Shown here: positions 25,712 to 35,007 of the stretch, piece by piece
Layout of the letters: every line of letters starts with the position of its first letter
Position numbering within the stretch: position 1 is the stretch's first letter
Assembly: GCF_001654915.1 (NCBI RefSeq)
Contig: NZ_LXEQ01000048.1
Strand: one strand, 5' to 3'
DNA: 64,000 bases
Source: Buttiauxella ferragutiae
Lineage (GTDB): Bacteria > Pseudomonadota > Gammaproteobacteria > Enterobacterales > Enterobacteriaceae
Program-made: the position numbers and the translations under genes
The notes under the pieces: model-generated
Databases searched by the model: none
What the model was told of the DNA's origin: nothing
Seen by the model: only the letters and a program-made list of their open reading frames with translations

Positions 25712-26467
25712 ATGACTTATTCCCCGTTAACCACTTACACCCTGCGCCTCGGCGATACCTGTCTGGTGCTGGCACAGCGCTTAACCGCGTGGTGTGGACA
25801 CGCGCCGGAGCTGGAGATTGACCTGGCGCTGGCGAACATCGGCCTCGATTTACTCGGCCAGGCGCGCAACTTCCTGAGCTATGCCGCTGAACTTCAGGGT
25901 GCCGAGTTTGATGAAGACAAACTGGCATTTGGCCGTGACGAGCGCGAATACCGCAATGTGTTGCTGGCTGAGCAGCCGAACGGTGATTTCGCTGACACCC
26001 TGATGCGCCAGTACCTGCTGGATGCCTGGCATGTGGTGCTGTTTGAGCGCCTGGCGCTGAGCCGCGATGCACAACTGGCGGCAATTGCCGCGAAAGCTAT
26101 CAAAGAAGTGCGTTACCACCTGCGCTTCAGCCGCGGTTGGTTGGTGCGTCTGGGCAACGGCACGGAGTTTTCGCAGCAAAAAATGCAGCATTCACTGAAC
26201 AAACTGTGGCGTTTTAGCGGCGAAATGTTTGAAGCCGACGAGCTGGAAATCGAACTCGCACAACTTGGGATTGCGGTCGACCCGCGCACGCTGCGTACGA
26301 CCTGGGAAGAGGAAGTGTTCGGCACGTTGCTGGCGGCCACACTCGTCAAACCACAGGAAGCGCAATATCGCACCGGCGGCAAACAGGGGCTGCATACCGA
26401 ACATCTCGGCCCGTTGCTGGCAGATATGCAGTACCTGCAACGCGCGTACCCCAATCAGCAATGGTAG
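25712..26467 (+). CDS. paaC: PaaC, phenylacetyl-CoA epoxidase structural subunit
   Basis: A 251-residue ferritin-like protein without the full iron-ligand set, as expected for PaaC, which forms a stable pair with PaaA. Signature: LEIDLALANIGLDLLGQARN and AIKEVRYHLRFSRGWLVRLG. The ATG at 25712, after GAGGCGTG and 9 nt past the paaB stop, is preferred over the GTG at 25700 that overlaps paaB. Confidence 0.93.
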   Translation: MTYSPLTTYTLRLGDTCLVLAQRLTAWCGHAPELEIDLALANIGLDLLGQARNFLSYAAELQGAEFDEDKLAFGRDEREYRNVLLAEQPNGDFADTLMRQYLLDAWHVVLFERLALSRDAQLAAIAAKAIKEVRYHLRFSRGWLVRLGNGTEFSQQKMQHSLNKLWRFSGEMFEADELEIELAQLGIAVDPRTLRTTWEEEVFGTLLAATLVKPQEAQYRTGGKQGLHTEHLGPLLADMQYLQRAYPNQQW

Positions 26468-26477
26468 TGAGGTAAAG

Positions 26478-26978
26478 ATGCAAACTCTCGATGTGGTGGA
26501 ACCGGCGCAAACCCGCGAGGTCTGGCGCATTCTCGGGCAAATCAGCGACCCTGAAATCCCGGTACTGACCATCACCGATCTCGGCATGGTACGCAGTGTT
26601 CACCATCGTGATGACGGCTGGCACATCGGTTTCACGCCAACCTATTCCGGCTGCCCGGCGACAGATTTTCTGCTGGCGGCGATTCGTGAAGCGATGGAAA
26701 AAGCAGGGCACCAACCGGTGCACATCGAACAGATGTTGCACCCGGCGTGGACCACCGACTGGATGACGCCAACCGCCAAAACTCGGCTGCGTGAATACGG
26801 CATCAGCCCGCCACAAGGGCATGCTTGCCACGCCACATCAGCTGCGGTGGAAGTGAGTTGCCCACGCTGTGGCAGTTTGCACACCTCGCTGATTAGCGAA
26901 TTCGGTTCTACGGCCTGCAAAGCGTTATACCGCTGTGATAGCTGCCGCGAACCCTTTGATTACTTTAAATGTATTTGA
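26478..26978 (+). CDS. paaD: PaaD, iron-sulfur/epoxidase maturation protein (DUF59)
   Basis: A 166-residue MIP18/DUF59 protein (SDPEIPVLTITDLGMV, YSGCPATDFL) with a C-terminal zinc-ribbon-like set of four cysteines: CPRCG and CDSC. It is thought to help assemble the metal centres of the epoxidase. Start at the ATG after GAGGTAAAG, 11 nt past paaC; a longer frame from 26229 is a shadow of paaC. Confidence 0.92.
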   Translation: MQTLDVVEPAQTREVWRILGQISDPEIPVLTITDLGMVRSVHHRDDGWHIGFTPTYSGCPATDFLLAAIREAMEKAGHQPVHIEQMLHPAWTTDWMTPTAKTRLREYGISPPQGHACHATSAAVEVSCPRCGSLHTSLISEFGSTACKALYRCDSCREPFDYFKCI

Positions 26979-26985
26979 GGTTGCC

Positions 26986-28053
26986 ATGACAACGTTTCAT
27001 TCGCTAACGGTGGCGCGCATTGAGCAGGAAACTCCTGAAGCGGTTGCCATCACTTTTGCCGTGCCTGCCGAATTGCAGACACATTACGCCTTTAAACCTG
27101 GCCAGCATTTGACGCTGAAAACACGTCTCGGTGGCGAAGAGTTACGCCGCTGCTACTCCATTTGCCGCGCCGAACAGCCCGGTGAAATTTGTGTGGCGGT
27201 GAAAGCCATCGAAGGCGGGCGTTTTTCGCAGTACGCGGTGAGCGATTTAGCGGCGGGAATGGCGATGGACGTGATGATCCCGCAGGGGACATTTGGTTAC
27301 CAGCCGCAGCACGACACCGCAGGCAACTATCTGGCGCTGGCGGTCGGTTCCGGCATCACGCCGATGTTAGCGATTGTTAGCGCCACATTAGCGACTGAAT
27401 CTGACAGCCGCGTCACGCTGGTTTACGGCAATCGCAGCAGCCGCAGCATGATGTTCCGCCAGGCACTGGCCGACTTAAAAGACCGCTATCCGCAACGCCT
27501 GCAACTGATTTACCTGTTCAGCCAGGAAGTACAAGAAAGCGAGTTGCTGAGCGGGCGTCTTGATGGCGCGAAACTCAAAGCGCTGGGTGACAATCTGCTC
27601 GACTTGAAAGGCTTTGACCGCACCTTTATCTGCGGTCCGCAAAGCATGATGCAGGAATCAGAAGCGGCTTTACTGGCGATGGGTGTCGCACAGCAAAACA
27701 TCTTTATTGAACACTTCAACACGCCTGGCAGCGCACCAAGCCTGCGTCGCCGTGAGCAAGCGGCAGGCAAAGTGGTGACGCTGCGCCAGGACGGACGCGA
27801 CCGCAAAATCATCCTCGATTCCGATGACGAAAGCATTCTCGATGCGGCCTTGCGCCAGGGTGCGGATTTACCTTACGCCTGTAAAGGCGGGGTGTGTGCC
27901 ACTTGCCGCTGCAAAGTGGTCAGCGGTGAAGTAGAAATGGGCGTTAACTACAGCCTCGAGCCAGACCAACTGGCGGCGGGCTACATCCTCAGTTGCCAGG
28001 CCTTACCGAAAGGCGACAACGTGGTCATCGACTTTGATGCGCAGGGGCTTTAA
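26986..28053 (+). CDS. paaE: PaaE, phenylacetyl-CoA epoxidase reductase
   Basis: A 355-residue reductase: N-terminal FAD domain (RRCYSICRA), NAD(P)H domain (GSGITPMLAIVSATL, FICGPQSMM) and a C-terminal plant-type [2Fe-2S] ferredoxin with CKGGVCATCRC and a fourth cysteine in SCQAL. It passes electrons from NADPH to PaaA. Start after GAGGTTGCC at 26986. The stop overlaps the paaF start (TAATG). Confidence 0.94.
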   Translation: MTTFHSLTVARIEQETPEAVAITFAVPAELQTHYAFKPGQHLTLKTRLGGEELRRCYSICRAEQPGEICVAVKAIEGGRFSQYAVSDLAAGMAMDVMIPQGTFGYQPQHDTAGNYLALAVGSGITPMLAIVSATLATESDSRVTLVYGNRSSRSMMFRQALADLKDRYPQRLQLIYLFSQEVQESELLSGRLDGAKLKALGDNLLDLKGFDRTFICGPQSMMQESEAALLAMGVAQQNIFIEHFNTPGSAPSLRRREQAAGKVVTLRQDGRDRKIILDSDDESILDAALRQGADLPYACKGGVCATCRCKVVSGEVEMGVNYSLEPDQLAAGYILSCQALPKGDNVVIDFDAQGL

Positions 28054-28820
28054 TGAACGAGCTACTGATTAGCCAGAATGACCGCGTGCTAACCCTGACG
28101 CTTAACCGCCCGCAAGCGCGTAACGCGTTAAACAACGCGCTGCTCGAAGACATTGCGCAGGCGCTGGAAAGTGCGCAACACGATGAAAACGTTGGTGCTG
28201 TGGTGCTTACCGGCAACGAGCGTTTTTTTGCCGCAGGTGCTGATTTAAAAGAGATGGCGAACCGCGATATGCCCGCCACGCTCAACGATCCTCGTCCACA
28301 GCTTTGGGCGCGTATCGAACGCTTTAACAAGCCATTGCTGGCGGCGGTAAACGGTTATGCACTGGGCGCAGGCTGCGAGCTGGCGATGCTGTGCGACATC
28401 GTACTGGCGGGTGACAACGCACGCTTTGGCCTGCCGGAAATCACCCTCGGCATTATGCCTGGGGCGGGCGGCACACAACGACTGATTCGCAGTGTTGGCA
28501 AAGCGCTGGCCTACAAAATGGTACTCACGGGCGAAGCGATTAGCGCCGAACAGGCACAGCTTGCCGGACTGGTGGCAGAGGTTTGCCCACAAGCCCTGAC
28601 GCTGGAATACACCAAAAAACTGGCGGCACGCATCGCACAACATGCGCCACTGGCGTTGCAGGCGGCGAAAACAGCACTGCGCCAGGCGCATGAGCTTTCA
28701 CTCAGCCAGGGATTACAGCATGAGCGCCAGCTTTTCACGCTACTGGCCGCCACTGAAGACCGGCAGGAAGGCATTGCCGCATTTCTTGAAAAACGACCCG
28801 CTGCGTTTAAAGGACGATAA
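28053..28820 (+). CDS. paaF: PaaF, 2,3-dehydroadipyl-CoA hydratase
   Basis: A 255-residue enoyl-CoA hydratase/crotonase. Oxyanion-hole residues lie in FAAGADLKEM and GYALGAGCELAMLCD; the two catalytic glutamates are in the GAGCELAM and LPEITLGIMPGAGG regions. It hydrates 2,3-dehydroadipyl-CoA to 3-hydroxyadipyl-CoA. Its start overlaps the paaE stop by one base. Confidence 0.92.
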   Translation: MNELLISQNDRVLTLTLNRPQARNALNNALLEDIAQALESAQHDENVGAVVLTGNERFFAAGADLKEMANRDMPATLNDPRPQLWARIERFNKPLLAAVNGYALGAGCELAMLCDIVLAGDNARFGLPEITLGIMPGAGGTQRLIRSVGKALAYKMVLTGEAISAEQAQLAGLVAEVCPQALTLEYTKKLAARIAQHAPLALQAAKTALRQAHELSLSQGLQHERQLFTLLAATEDRQEGIAAFLEKRPAAFKGR

Positions 28821-28822
28821 CC

Positions 28823-29608
28823 ATGAATTTCATTCTTAGTGATGTGCAAAACGGCGTGATGACGCTGACTCTCAATCGCCCTGAACGCCTGAACAGCTTT
28901 AACGACGAAATGCACCGCCAGTTGGCAGAAGTGCTGACGCAGGCCGAGCGCGACGAGTCCATTCGCTGCCTGCTGATTACCGGTGCCGGGCGCGGGTTTT
29001 GTGCCGGGCAGGATCTCAACGACCGCAACGTCGACCCAAGCGGCGATGCACCGGATTTAGGCGCGTCGGTGGAAAACTTCTACAACCCGCTGGTTAAGCG
29101 CCTGGCAAAATTACCCAAGCCGGTGATCGCGGCGGTAAATGGTGTTGCCGCCGGTGCCGGAGCCACGCTGGCGCTGGGTTGCGACATCGTGATTGCGGCG
29201 CGTTCGGTCAATTTTGTGATGTCTTTCAGCAAACTAGGTCTGGTACCGGATTGCGGCGGCACCTGGTATCTGCCACGTCTTGCCGGGCATGCTCGGGCGA
29301 TGGGGCTGGCATTAATGGGCGACAAACTGAGCGCAGAACAGGCGCTACAGTGGGGGATGATCTGGCAAGTGGTTGACGACGAAGCGTTAAACGATACCGC
29401 CCGCCAGCTTGCCACGCATTTTGCCAGCCAGCCAACCTTCGGCCTTGGTTTGGTGAAGAAAGCGCTGTATGCCTCAGAAACTAACACGCTGGATGCGCAG
29501 CTCGATCTGGAGCGCGATTACCAGCGTATGGCAGGCAGAAGTGAAGATTATCGCGAAGGTGTGTCGGCCTTCCTCGCCAAACGCCCTGCGGTGTTTAAGG
29601 GGAAATGA
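28823..29608 (+). CDS. paaG: PaaG, ring-1,2-epoxyphenylacetyl-CoA isomerase
   Basis: A 261-residue crotonase-fold isomerase (E. coli PaaG 262). Signature: ITGAGRGFCAGQDLNDRNVD and AVNGVAAGAGATLALGCD; the DPSGDAPDLGASVENFYNPLV loop is typical of PaaG. The catalytic aspartate is expected in VPDCGGTW. It turns the epoxide into oxepin-CoA and also shifts double bonds later in the pathway. Overlaps paaH by 4 nt. Confidence 0.93.
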   Translation: MNFILSDVQNGVMTLTLNRPERLNSFNDEMHRQLAEVLTQAERDESIRCLLITGAGRGFCAGQDLNDRNVDPSGDAPDLGASVENFYNPLVKRLAKLPKPVIAAVNGVAAGAGATLALGCDIVIAARSVNFVMSFSKLGLVPDCGGTWYLPRLAGHARAMGLALMGDKLSAEQALQWGMIWQVVDDEALNDTARQLATHFASQPTFGLGLVKKALYASETNTLDAQLDLERDYQRMAGRSEDYREGVSAFLAKRPAVFKGK

Positions 29609-31092
29609 TGATGCTGACTCCACAATCGATTATCGCGGTGATTGGCAGCGGCACCATGGGCGCGGGCATTGCCCAGGTTGCCGCGCAAGCCGGGCATCCG
29701 GTTAAAATTTATGACATCCAGCCGGATGCCGCCGTTCGTGCTATCGATGGCATCGCCACCGCACTGAGCGCCCGCGTAGCAAAAGGCAAACTCACCGAGT
29801 CTGAGAAAAATGCCGTGGTTAACCGCTTAACCGCCGCACAAGAATTGAATGAACTGGCGGATGCTGCATTAGTGATTGAAGCGGCAGCCGAGCAAATCGA
29901 CATCAAACAGGCGATTTTCCGCGACCTGGCGACCGTCTGTTCAGCAGAAACTATTTTTGCCAGTAACACCTCGTCAATTTCGATTACCGCGATTGCCAGC
30001 GGTGTGCCACATCCACAGCGTGTGGCGGGGCTGCATTTCTTTAATCCGGCTCCAGTGATGAAACTAGTGGAGGTGGTGAGCGGGCTGGAAACCGCGCCCG
30101 CTGTGCTGGAGAGCCTAACCAGTCTGGCGCTGCGTTGGGGGAAACAACCGGTGCGTTGCCACTCAACGCCTGGCTTTATCGTCAACCGCGTGGCGCGTCC
30201 GTTTTATTCGGAAGCCTGGCGCGCACTGGAAGAACAAATTGCCCCTGCGGGCGTGATTGATGCGGCCTTGCGTGATTGCGGCGGTTTCCCGATGGGGCCG
30301 CTGGCGCTGACCGATTTAATCGGCCAGGACGTCAATTTTGCGGTGACCTGTTCGGTGTTCAACGGTTTCTGGCAGGAGCGCCGTTTTCTACCGTCGCTGA
30401 TTCAGCAAGAACTGGTACTCGGTAAGCGTTTGGGTAAGAAAACCGGGCAGGGTGTCTATCGTTGGCCAATCAATGAAGAATTGCCTTATCTGGCCGCGCT
30501 GCCTGCCAGCGCGGGTGCACAGCTGATTGAGCGCCACGGGCGTGCGGGCTGGCTAAATAATAGTAATTTCGGTGACAGTGTCACGGATTCATGGTTACAA
30601 CTGGACGAAGTGCGGGTTGAAGTCACGCAAGGCGAAACAGCAACTCAATTAGCAAAACGGCTGAATTGCCCGGTGGTACTGATTGATTTGATTAACAACT
30701 GGCAGTCATCGCCATTGGTTGTGCTGGCTGCCGCCGCTGGCAATACGCCAGAACAAACCGCCAAAGCGATTCATTTTTTCCAGCAACAAGGCAAACAGGT
30801 GCTGGAGATCCGCGATTACCCTGGCCTGTTGGTGTGGCGCACCGTGGCGATGCTGGCAAATGAAGCAGCAGACGCGCTGCAAAAAGGGGTCGCCAGCGAG
30901 CAGGACATCGACACCGCGATGCGCCTGGGCGTGAATTACCCGCGTGGCCCGCTGGCGTGGGGCGCGGAGCTGGGCTGGCAAAATGTGCTGCGCCTGCTGG
31001 AAAACCTGCAACAACATTACGGTGAGGAGCGTTATCGCCCGACCTCGCTGCTGCGTCAACGCACGCTTCTGGAGACTCAACATGAGCACTAA
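29605..31092 (+). CDS. paaH: PaaH, 3-hydroxyadipyl-CoA dehydrogenase
   Basis: A 495-residue NAD-dependent 3-hydroxyacyl-CoA dehydrogenase; E. coli PaaH has 475, so this one is about 20 residues longer, mostly between the two C-terminal domains (around 280-340). The Rossmann motif is GSGTMGAGIAQVAAQAG; the catalytic histidine lies in GLHFFNPAPVMKLVEVV. Two 3HCDH domains follow (PGFIVNRVARPFYSEAWRAL; LGVNYPRGPLAWG). Three tandem ATGs occur at the start; the first overlaps paaG by ATGA. Confidence 0.92.
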   Translation: MMMLTPQSIIAVIGSGTMGAGIAQVAAQAGHPVKIYDIQPDAAVRAIDGIATALSARVAKGKLTESEKNAVVNRLTAAQELNELADAALVIEAAAEQIDIKQAIFRDLATVCSAETIFASNTSSISITAIASGVPHPQRVAGLHFFNPAPVMKLVEVVSGLETAPAVLESLTSLALRWGKQPVRCHSTPGFIVNRVARPFYSEAWRALEEQIAPAGVIDAALRDCGGFPMGPLALTDLIGQDVNFAVTCSVFNGFWQERRFLPSLIQQELVLGKRLGKKTGQGVYRWPINEELPYLAALPASAGAQLIERHGRAGWLNNSNFGDSVTDSWLQLDEVRVEVTQGETATQLAKRLNCPVVLIDLINNWQSSPLVVLAAAAGNTPEQTAKAIHFFQQQGKQVLEIRDYPGLLVWRTVAMLANEAADALQKGVASEQDIDTAMRLGVNYPRGPLAWGAELGWQNVLRLLENLQQHYGEERYRPTSLLRQRTLLETQHEH

Positions 31093-31507
31093 TGCCTGGG
31101 CGAATGCCCGCGAAATGTACGCTCGCGACAACTGCGCGCAGCAGATGGGAATTGAAATTCAGGAAATGGGTGAAGGCTTTGCGCGCTTAACCATGACCAT
31201 TACCACCGCGATGCTCAACGGCCATCAAACCTGCCACGGCGGGCAACTCTTTACCCTCGCGGATACCGCATTTGCTTATGCCTGTAACAGCCAGGGGCTG
31301 GCGGCGGTGGCTTCCGGTTGCAGTATCGATTTTGTGCGTCCGGGTAAAGCGGGGGACACGCTGACAGCGATTGCCCAAGTGCGCACTCAGGGGCGGCAGA
31401 CGGGCGTCTATGACATTGAAATTATCAATCAGGATGAGAAAACCATCGCACTGTTTCGCGGGCGTTCGCACCGTATCGGAACCACTCTCTCTGGAGCCAA
31501 ACTATGA
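31082..31507 (+). CDS. paaI: PaaI, acyl-CoA thioesterase
   Basis: A 141-residue hotdog thioesterase. Motif GHQTCHGGQLFTLADTAFAY contains the catalytic aspartate. It removes dead-end CoA intermediates of the phenylacetate route. It starts 11 nt inside paaH (MSTNAWANAREMYARDNCAQ) and overlaps paaJ by 4 nt. A longer frame from 30944 is a shadow of paaH. Confidence 0.93.
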   Translation: MSTNAWANAREMYARDNCAQQMGIEIQEMGEGFARLTMTITTAMLNGHQTCHGGQLFTLADTAFAYACNSQGLAAVASGCSIDFVRPGKAGDTLTAIAQVRTQGRQTGVYDIEIINQDEKTIALFRGRSHRIGTTLSGAKL

Positions 31508-32712
31508 AAGACGCCTTTATCTGCGATGGTGTCCGCACGCCAATTGGCCGTTACGGCGGCGCACTTTCTTCGGTGCGAGCCGATGACCTGGCCGCAATCC
31601 CGCTCAAAGAGCTGATGGCGCGGTACCCGAATCTGGACTGGAACGCGGTGGATGACGTGATCCTCGGTTGTGCCAACCAGGCAGGGGAAGATAACCGTAA
31701 CGTGGCGCGAATGGCGACACTGCTTGCCGGACTCCCACAGACGCTTTCCGGTACCACCATCAACCGTTTATGCGGCTCCGGTCTGGATGCGTTAGGCATG
31801 GCGGCGCGAGCCATCAGAGCCGGTGATGCTGAGCTGATGATTGCCGGTGGCGTGGAGTCGATGTCGCGTGCACCGTTCGTGATGGGCAAGGCAAATACGC
31901 CGTTTCAGCGCCAGGCAGAACTGTTTGATACCACGATCGGCTGGCGTTTTGTGAACCCGCTCATGGCTGAACACTTTGGTACTGACAGCATGCCCGAAAC
32001 GGCAGAGAATGTAGCGGAGTTGTTAAGCATAAGCCGGGCGGATCAAGATGCGTTTGCCTGGCGTAGCCAGCAACGTGCAGAGCAAGCGCGCATCAATGGC
32101 GTACTGGCACAGGAGATCGTGCCGGTGGTGTTGCAAGGGAAAAAAGGAGCGGTGACTGAGGTTCGCGAAGACGAACACCCGCGCCATGAAACAACTTTGC
32201 AACAACTCAACGCGTTAAAAGCGCCATTCCGCAAAAACGGGGTGATCACCGCCGGTAACGCTTCCGGTGTCAACGATGGTGCGGCAGCATTGATTATTGC
32301 CAGCGCATCTGCGGCACAGCGCCATGGTTTAACGCCAAAAGCCTGTATTGTGGCGATGGCAACCGCTGGCGTTGAACCGCGTCTGATGGGGCTTGGACCA
32401 GTACCTGCGACCCGCAAGGTGCTGGAGCTTGCAGGACTCTCCATCAACGATATGGATGTTATCGAACTGAACGAGGCCTTTGCCGCGCAAGCGTTGGGGG
32501 TATTACGACAGTTGGGGCTGCCTGACGACGCCCCACATGTTAATCCCAACGGCGGCGCGATTGCGTTAGGCCATCCTTTGGGAATGAGTGGAGCCCGACT
32601 GGCGCTAGCCGCCAGCCACGAACTACATCGCCGCAATGGCCGTTATGCCCTGTGTACGATGTGTATCGGTGTTGGCCAGGGCATTGCCCTGATCCTTGAG
32701 CGTGTGAGCTAA
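31504..32712 (+). CDS. paaJ: PaaJ, 3-oxoadipyl-CoA / 3-oxo-5,6-dehydrosuberyl-CoA thiolase
   Basis: A 402-residue thiolase. Nucleophilic cysteine in NRLCGSGLDAL, catalytic histidine in GGAIALGHPLGMSGAR, second cysteine in CTMCIGVGQG. It cleaves both beta-keto intermediates, giving acetyl-CoA and succinyl-CoA. It overlaps paaI by ATGA. The paaK start follows after 22 nt. Confidence 0.94.
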   Translation: MKDAFICDGVRTPIGRYGGALSSVRADDLAAIPLKELMARYPNLDWNAVDDVILGCANQAGEDNRNVARMATLLAGLPQTLSGTTINRLCGSGLDALGMAARAIRAGDAELMIAGGVESMSRAPFVMGKANTPFQRQAELFDTTIGWRFVNPLMAEHFGTDSMPETAENVAELLSISRADQDAFAWRSQQRAEQARINGVLAQEIVPVVLQGKKGAVTEVREDEHPRHETTLQQLNALKAPFRKNGVITAGNASGVNDGAAALIIASASAAQRHGLTPKACIVAMATAGVEPRLMGLGPVPATRKVLELAGLSINDMDVIELNEAFAAQALGVLRQLGLPDDAPHVNPNGGAIALGHPLGMSGARLALAASHELHRRNGRYALCTMCIGVGQGIALILERVS

Positions 32713-32734
32713 TCAAACCTGCGAGTACCCTATA

Positions 32735-34051
32735 ATGATAACCTCTACTACAAAGCTGGAACCGATTGAAACGGCATCAATTGATGAGCTGCAGGCCTTA
32801 CAAACGCAGCGTATGAAATGGACGCTCAACCACGCCTATAACAATGTGCCGATGTACAAACGTAAGTTCGATGCAGTCGGCGTACACCCTGACGATTTCA
32901 AAGAGCTGAAGGACATTCGCCTCTTTCCCTGCACCACCAAACAGGATTTGCGCGACAACTATCCGTTCGACACTTTTGCGGTGCCAATGGAGCAAGTTGT
33001 GCGTATTCACGCGTCATCCGGCACCACCGGTAAGCCAACGGTGGTCGGTTACACGCAAAAAGATATTGATACCTGGGCGGATATTGTCGCTCGTTCGCTG
33101 CGTGCCGCAGGCGGTACGCCGAAAGATAAAATTCACGTCGCTTATGGTTACGGGCTGTTTACCGGCGGGCTGGGTGCGCATTATGGCGCTGAACGCCTCG
33201 GAGCCACCGTTATCCCGATGTCTGGCGGGCAAACCGAGAAACAGGCACAGCTAATCCGCGATTTCCGCCCGGATATGATTATGGTGACGCCGTCCTGGTG
33301 TCTGAACCTGATTGAAGAGCTGGAACGCCAGATGGGTGGCGATGCGCGCGATTGCTCGCTGCGTGTTGGGGTGTTTGGTGCAGAACCGTGGACCCACGCC
33401 ATGCGCCGTGAAATCGAACGCCGTCTGGGTATTACAGCACTGGATATTTACGGGCTGTCGGAAGTGATGGGCCCAGGTGTGGCGATGGAATGCCTGGAAA
33501 CCACGGACGGGCCAACGATTTGGGAAGATCATTTCTATCCAGAAATCGTTAACCCAATTAGCGGCGTACCGCTGGAAGATGGTGAGCAGGGCGAATTGCT
33601 GTTTACCACGCTGACCAAAGAAGCGTTGCCGGTGATTCGTTACCGCACCCGCGACCTGACGCGTTTACTGCCAGGCACCGCGCGCACCATGCGCCGTATG
33701 GACCGCATTACCGGCCGTTCAGACGATATGTTGATCATCCGTGGTGTGAATGTGTTCCCGTCACAACTCGAAGAAGAGATTGTGAAATTTGAGCATCTGG
33801 CACCGCATTACCAACTGGAAGTGCACCGCGACGGCCATCTCGACACGCTTTCTGTCAAGGTGGAGCTGAAAGAGAGCAGCTTGTATCTGAGCCATGAACA
33901 ACGTTGCTCGGTGTGCCACCAGTTACGTCATCGCATTAAGTCGATGGTCGGGATTTCTACCGATATCAGCATTGTGAATTGCGGTAGCCTGCCACGTTCG
34001 GAAGGCAAAGCGATTCGCGTGTGTGATTTGCGCACAGCGGCGAATCAGTAA
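32735..34051 (+). CDS. paaK: PaaK, phenylacetate-CoA ligase
   Basis: A 438-residue AMP-forming ligase (E. coli 437). ATP loop SSGTTGKPTVVGYTQ; core DIYGLSEVMGPGVAMEC; C-terminal hinge RSDDMLIIRGVNVFPSQLEE. It starts the pathway by making phenylacetyl-CoA, the inducer that releases PaaX. Last gene of the paaA-K operon here; a long inverted repeat lies just after the stop. Confidence 0.95.
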   Translation: MITSTTKLEPIETASIDELQALQTQRMKWTLNHAYNNVPMYKRKFDAVGVHPDDFKELKDIRLFPCTTKQDLRDNYPFDTFAVPMEQVVRIHASSGTTGKPTVVGYTQKDIDTWADIVARSLRAAGGTPKDKIHVAYGYGLFTGGLGAHYGAERLGATVIPMSGGQTEKQAQLIRDFRPDMIMVTPSWCLNLIEELERQMGGDARDCSLRVGVFGAEPWTHAMRREIERRLGITALDIYGLSEVMGPGVAMECLETTDGPTIWEDHFYPEIVNPISGVPLEDGEQGELLFTTLTKEALPVIRYRTRDLTRLLPGTARTMRRMDRITGRSDDMLIIRGVNVFPSQLEEEIVKFEHLAPHYQLEVHRDGHLDTLSVKVELKESSLYLSHEQRCSVCHQLRHRIKSMVGISTDISIVNCGSLPRSEGKAIRVCDLRTAANQ

Positions 34052-34057
34052 CAATAT

Positions 34058-34095
34058 CCCGCATTAACATGCGGTTCAGGCTGCGTTAATGCGGG
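34058..34095. terminator. inverted repeat between the convergent paaK and TumA genes
   Basis: CCCGCATTAAC (34058-34068) and GTTAATGCGGG (34085-34095) form an 11-bp stem with a 16-nt loop. It spans the last codons of the antitoxin gene. No clear T-run follows, so its action as a terminator is uncertain. Confidence 0.5.
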
Positions 34096-34453
34096 CTTCA
34101 AAAGCGCTGTCGACAATGATTTCAAAGTCGGTATACAGCGCTTTAGGTTTTACTTTGCGACCGGTTTTGATTAGCTCAACGAATCCGTGCCTGTTTAGCG
34201 CCTGCAAAGTGACAGACAGGTTACTGAGCTGGCGGTTGGACAGCGCCGCAAGTTCGGAGATAGTTTCCGGTTGATGTTCGACCATGAGTCGCAAGAGTGC
34301 GATGTTTTCAGGATTCAATATTTGCCCTAAGGCGTTGATTGAGACGAACCATATTTTAGGTTCATCCTCTGCCCGGAGATACTTACCGGACACAATAGCC
34401 AGCATATACTTTTGAACCAGTGCATTCGACATGATGCCGATTCTTGCTTTCAT
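34076..34453 (-). CDS. MarR-like antitoxin of a TumE-TumA type module
   Basis: A 125-residue winged-helix protein of the HVO_A0114 type. HTH: ISELAALSNRQLSNLSVTLQ with a wing LNRHGFVELIKTGRKVKPKALY. Such proteins stand next to DUF6516 (TumE) toxins. The start codon overlaps the toxin stop (ATGA), so the two are translated together, toxin first. It should bind upstream of the toxin gene and repress the pair. It is oriented against the paa operon. Confidence 0.75.
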   Translation of the reverse strand: MKARIGIMSNALVQKYMLAIVSGKYLRAEDEPKIWFVSINALGQILNPENIALLRLMVEHQPETISELAALSNRQLSNLSVTLQALNRHGFVELIKTGRKVKPKALYTDFEIIVDSAFEARINAA

Positions 34454-34815
34454 TGTTGCTTCCTTCGGTTGATTAGTTCTTCGCTGTGTTTAAAAAAATC
34501 TTCCAGCAGTTGTGCCGCAGAGGAAAATTCATATACATGCCCTTTATCGGACGCCGTAAGGTGAACGTGGTCACGGACGATTCGACTACCAAACTTCCCT
34601 TTGCCGGCTGCTCTGATGCCATGTGCATTGTCATAACCAAAAATGCGTGTGTTGTACTTGTTATGCAAAGTTAACGAATAACGAACACCATGTGGGCAAA
34701 GGACCGTAGGGGCGACCTGCCAGACTTCCGCTTTCCACCAATAACCGTCGTCCATTTGGACCGAGACCCCGTGAAGTTCGAGTAACCACTGCAAGCCAAA
34801 ATCTTCTCTTTCCAT
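34450..34815 (-). CDS. TumE-like toxin, DUF6516 family
   Basis: A 121-residue protein. Conserved aromatic core GYWWKAEVWQV and PHGVRYSLTLHNKYNTRIFGYDNAHG (read as two parts: residues about 42-60 and 61-75), followed by basic RIVRDHVHLT. These are the marks of the DUF6516/TumE family, proposed RNA-acting toxins. First gene of a two-gene unit inserted between paaK and paaX, which are direct neighbours in E. coli. The toxic activity is inferred from the family. Confidence 0.72.
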   Translation of the reverse strand: MEREDFGLQWLLELHGVSVQMDDGYWWKAEVWQVAPTVLCPHGVRYSLTLHNKYNTRIFGYDNAHGIRAAGKGKFGSRIVRDHVHLTASDKGHVYEFSSAAQLLEDFFKHSEELINRRKQQ

Positions 34816-35007
34816 CGAGTAAAATCCTTACTTATGACCGAATCATAATGTTAGTTTGATTTTTATGCAATGGAAGAATGATGGGGAAAAAATGGCAGTA
34901 CAATACAGAGACTTAATATTGTGGAAACGCCTCGCAAAACTAAAATCAAAACGGTTATGTCGGATGACGCTGCGCTTATCCGACCTACGAAATCTGTATT
35001 TTCGAAA
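34816..35007. repeat. gap before paaX holding a REP palindrome and divergent promoters
   Basis: The AT-rich first part should carry the promoter of the toxin-antitoxin pair. A single REP unit lies at 34959-34984: GTCGGATGACGC...TATCCGAC, a perfect palindrome in its outer arms. The rest is AT-rich and leads into the paaX promoter. Confidence 0.65.
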
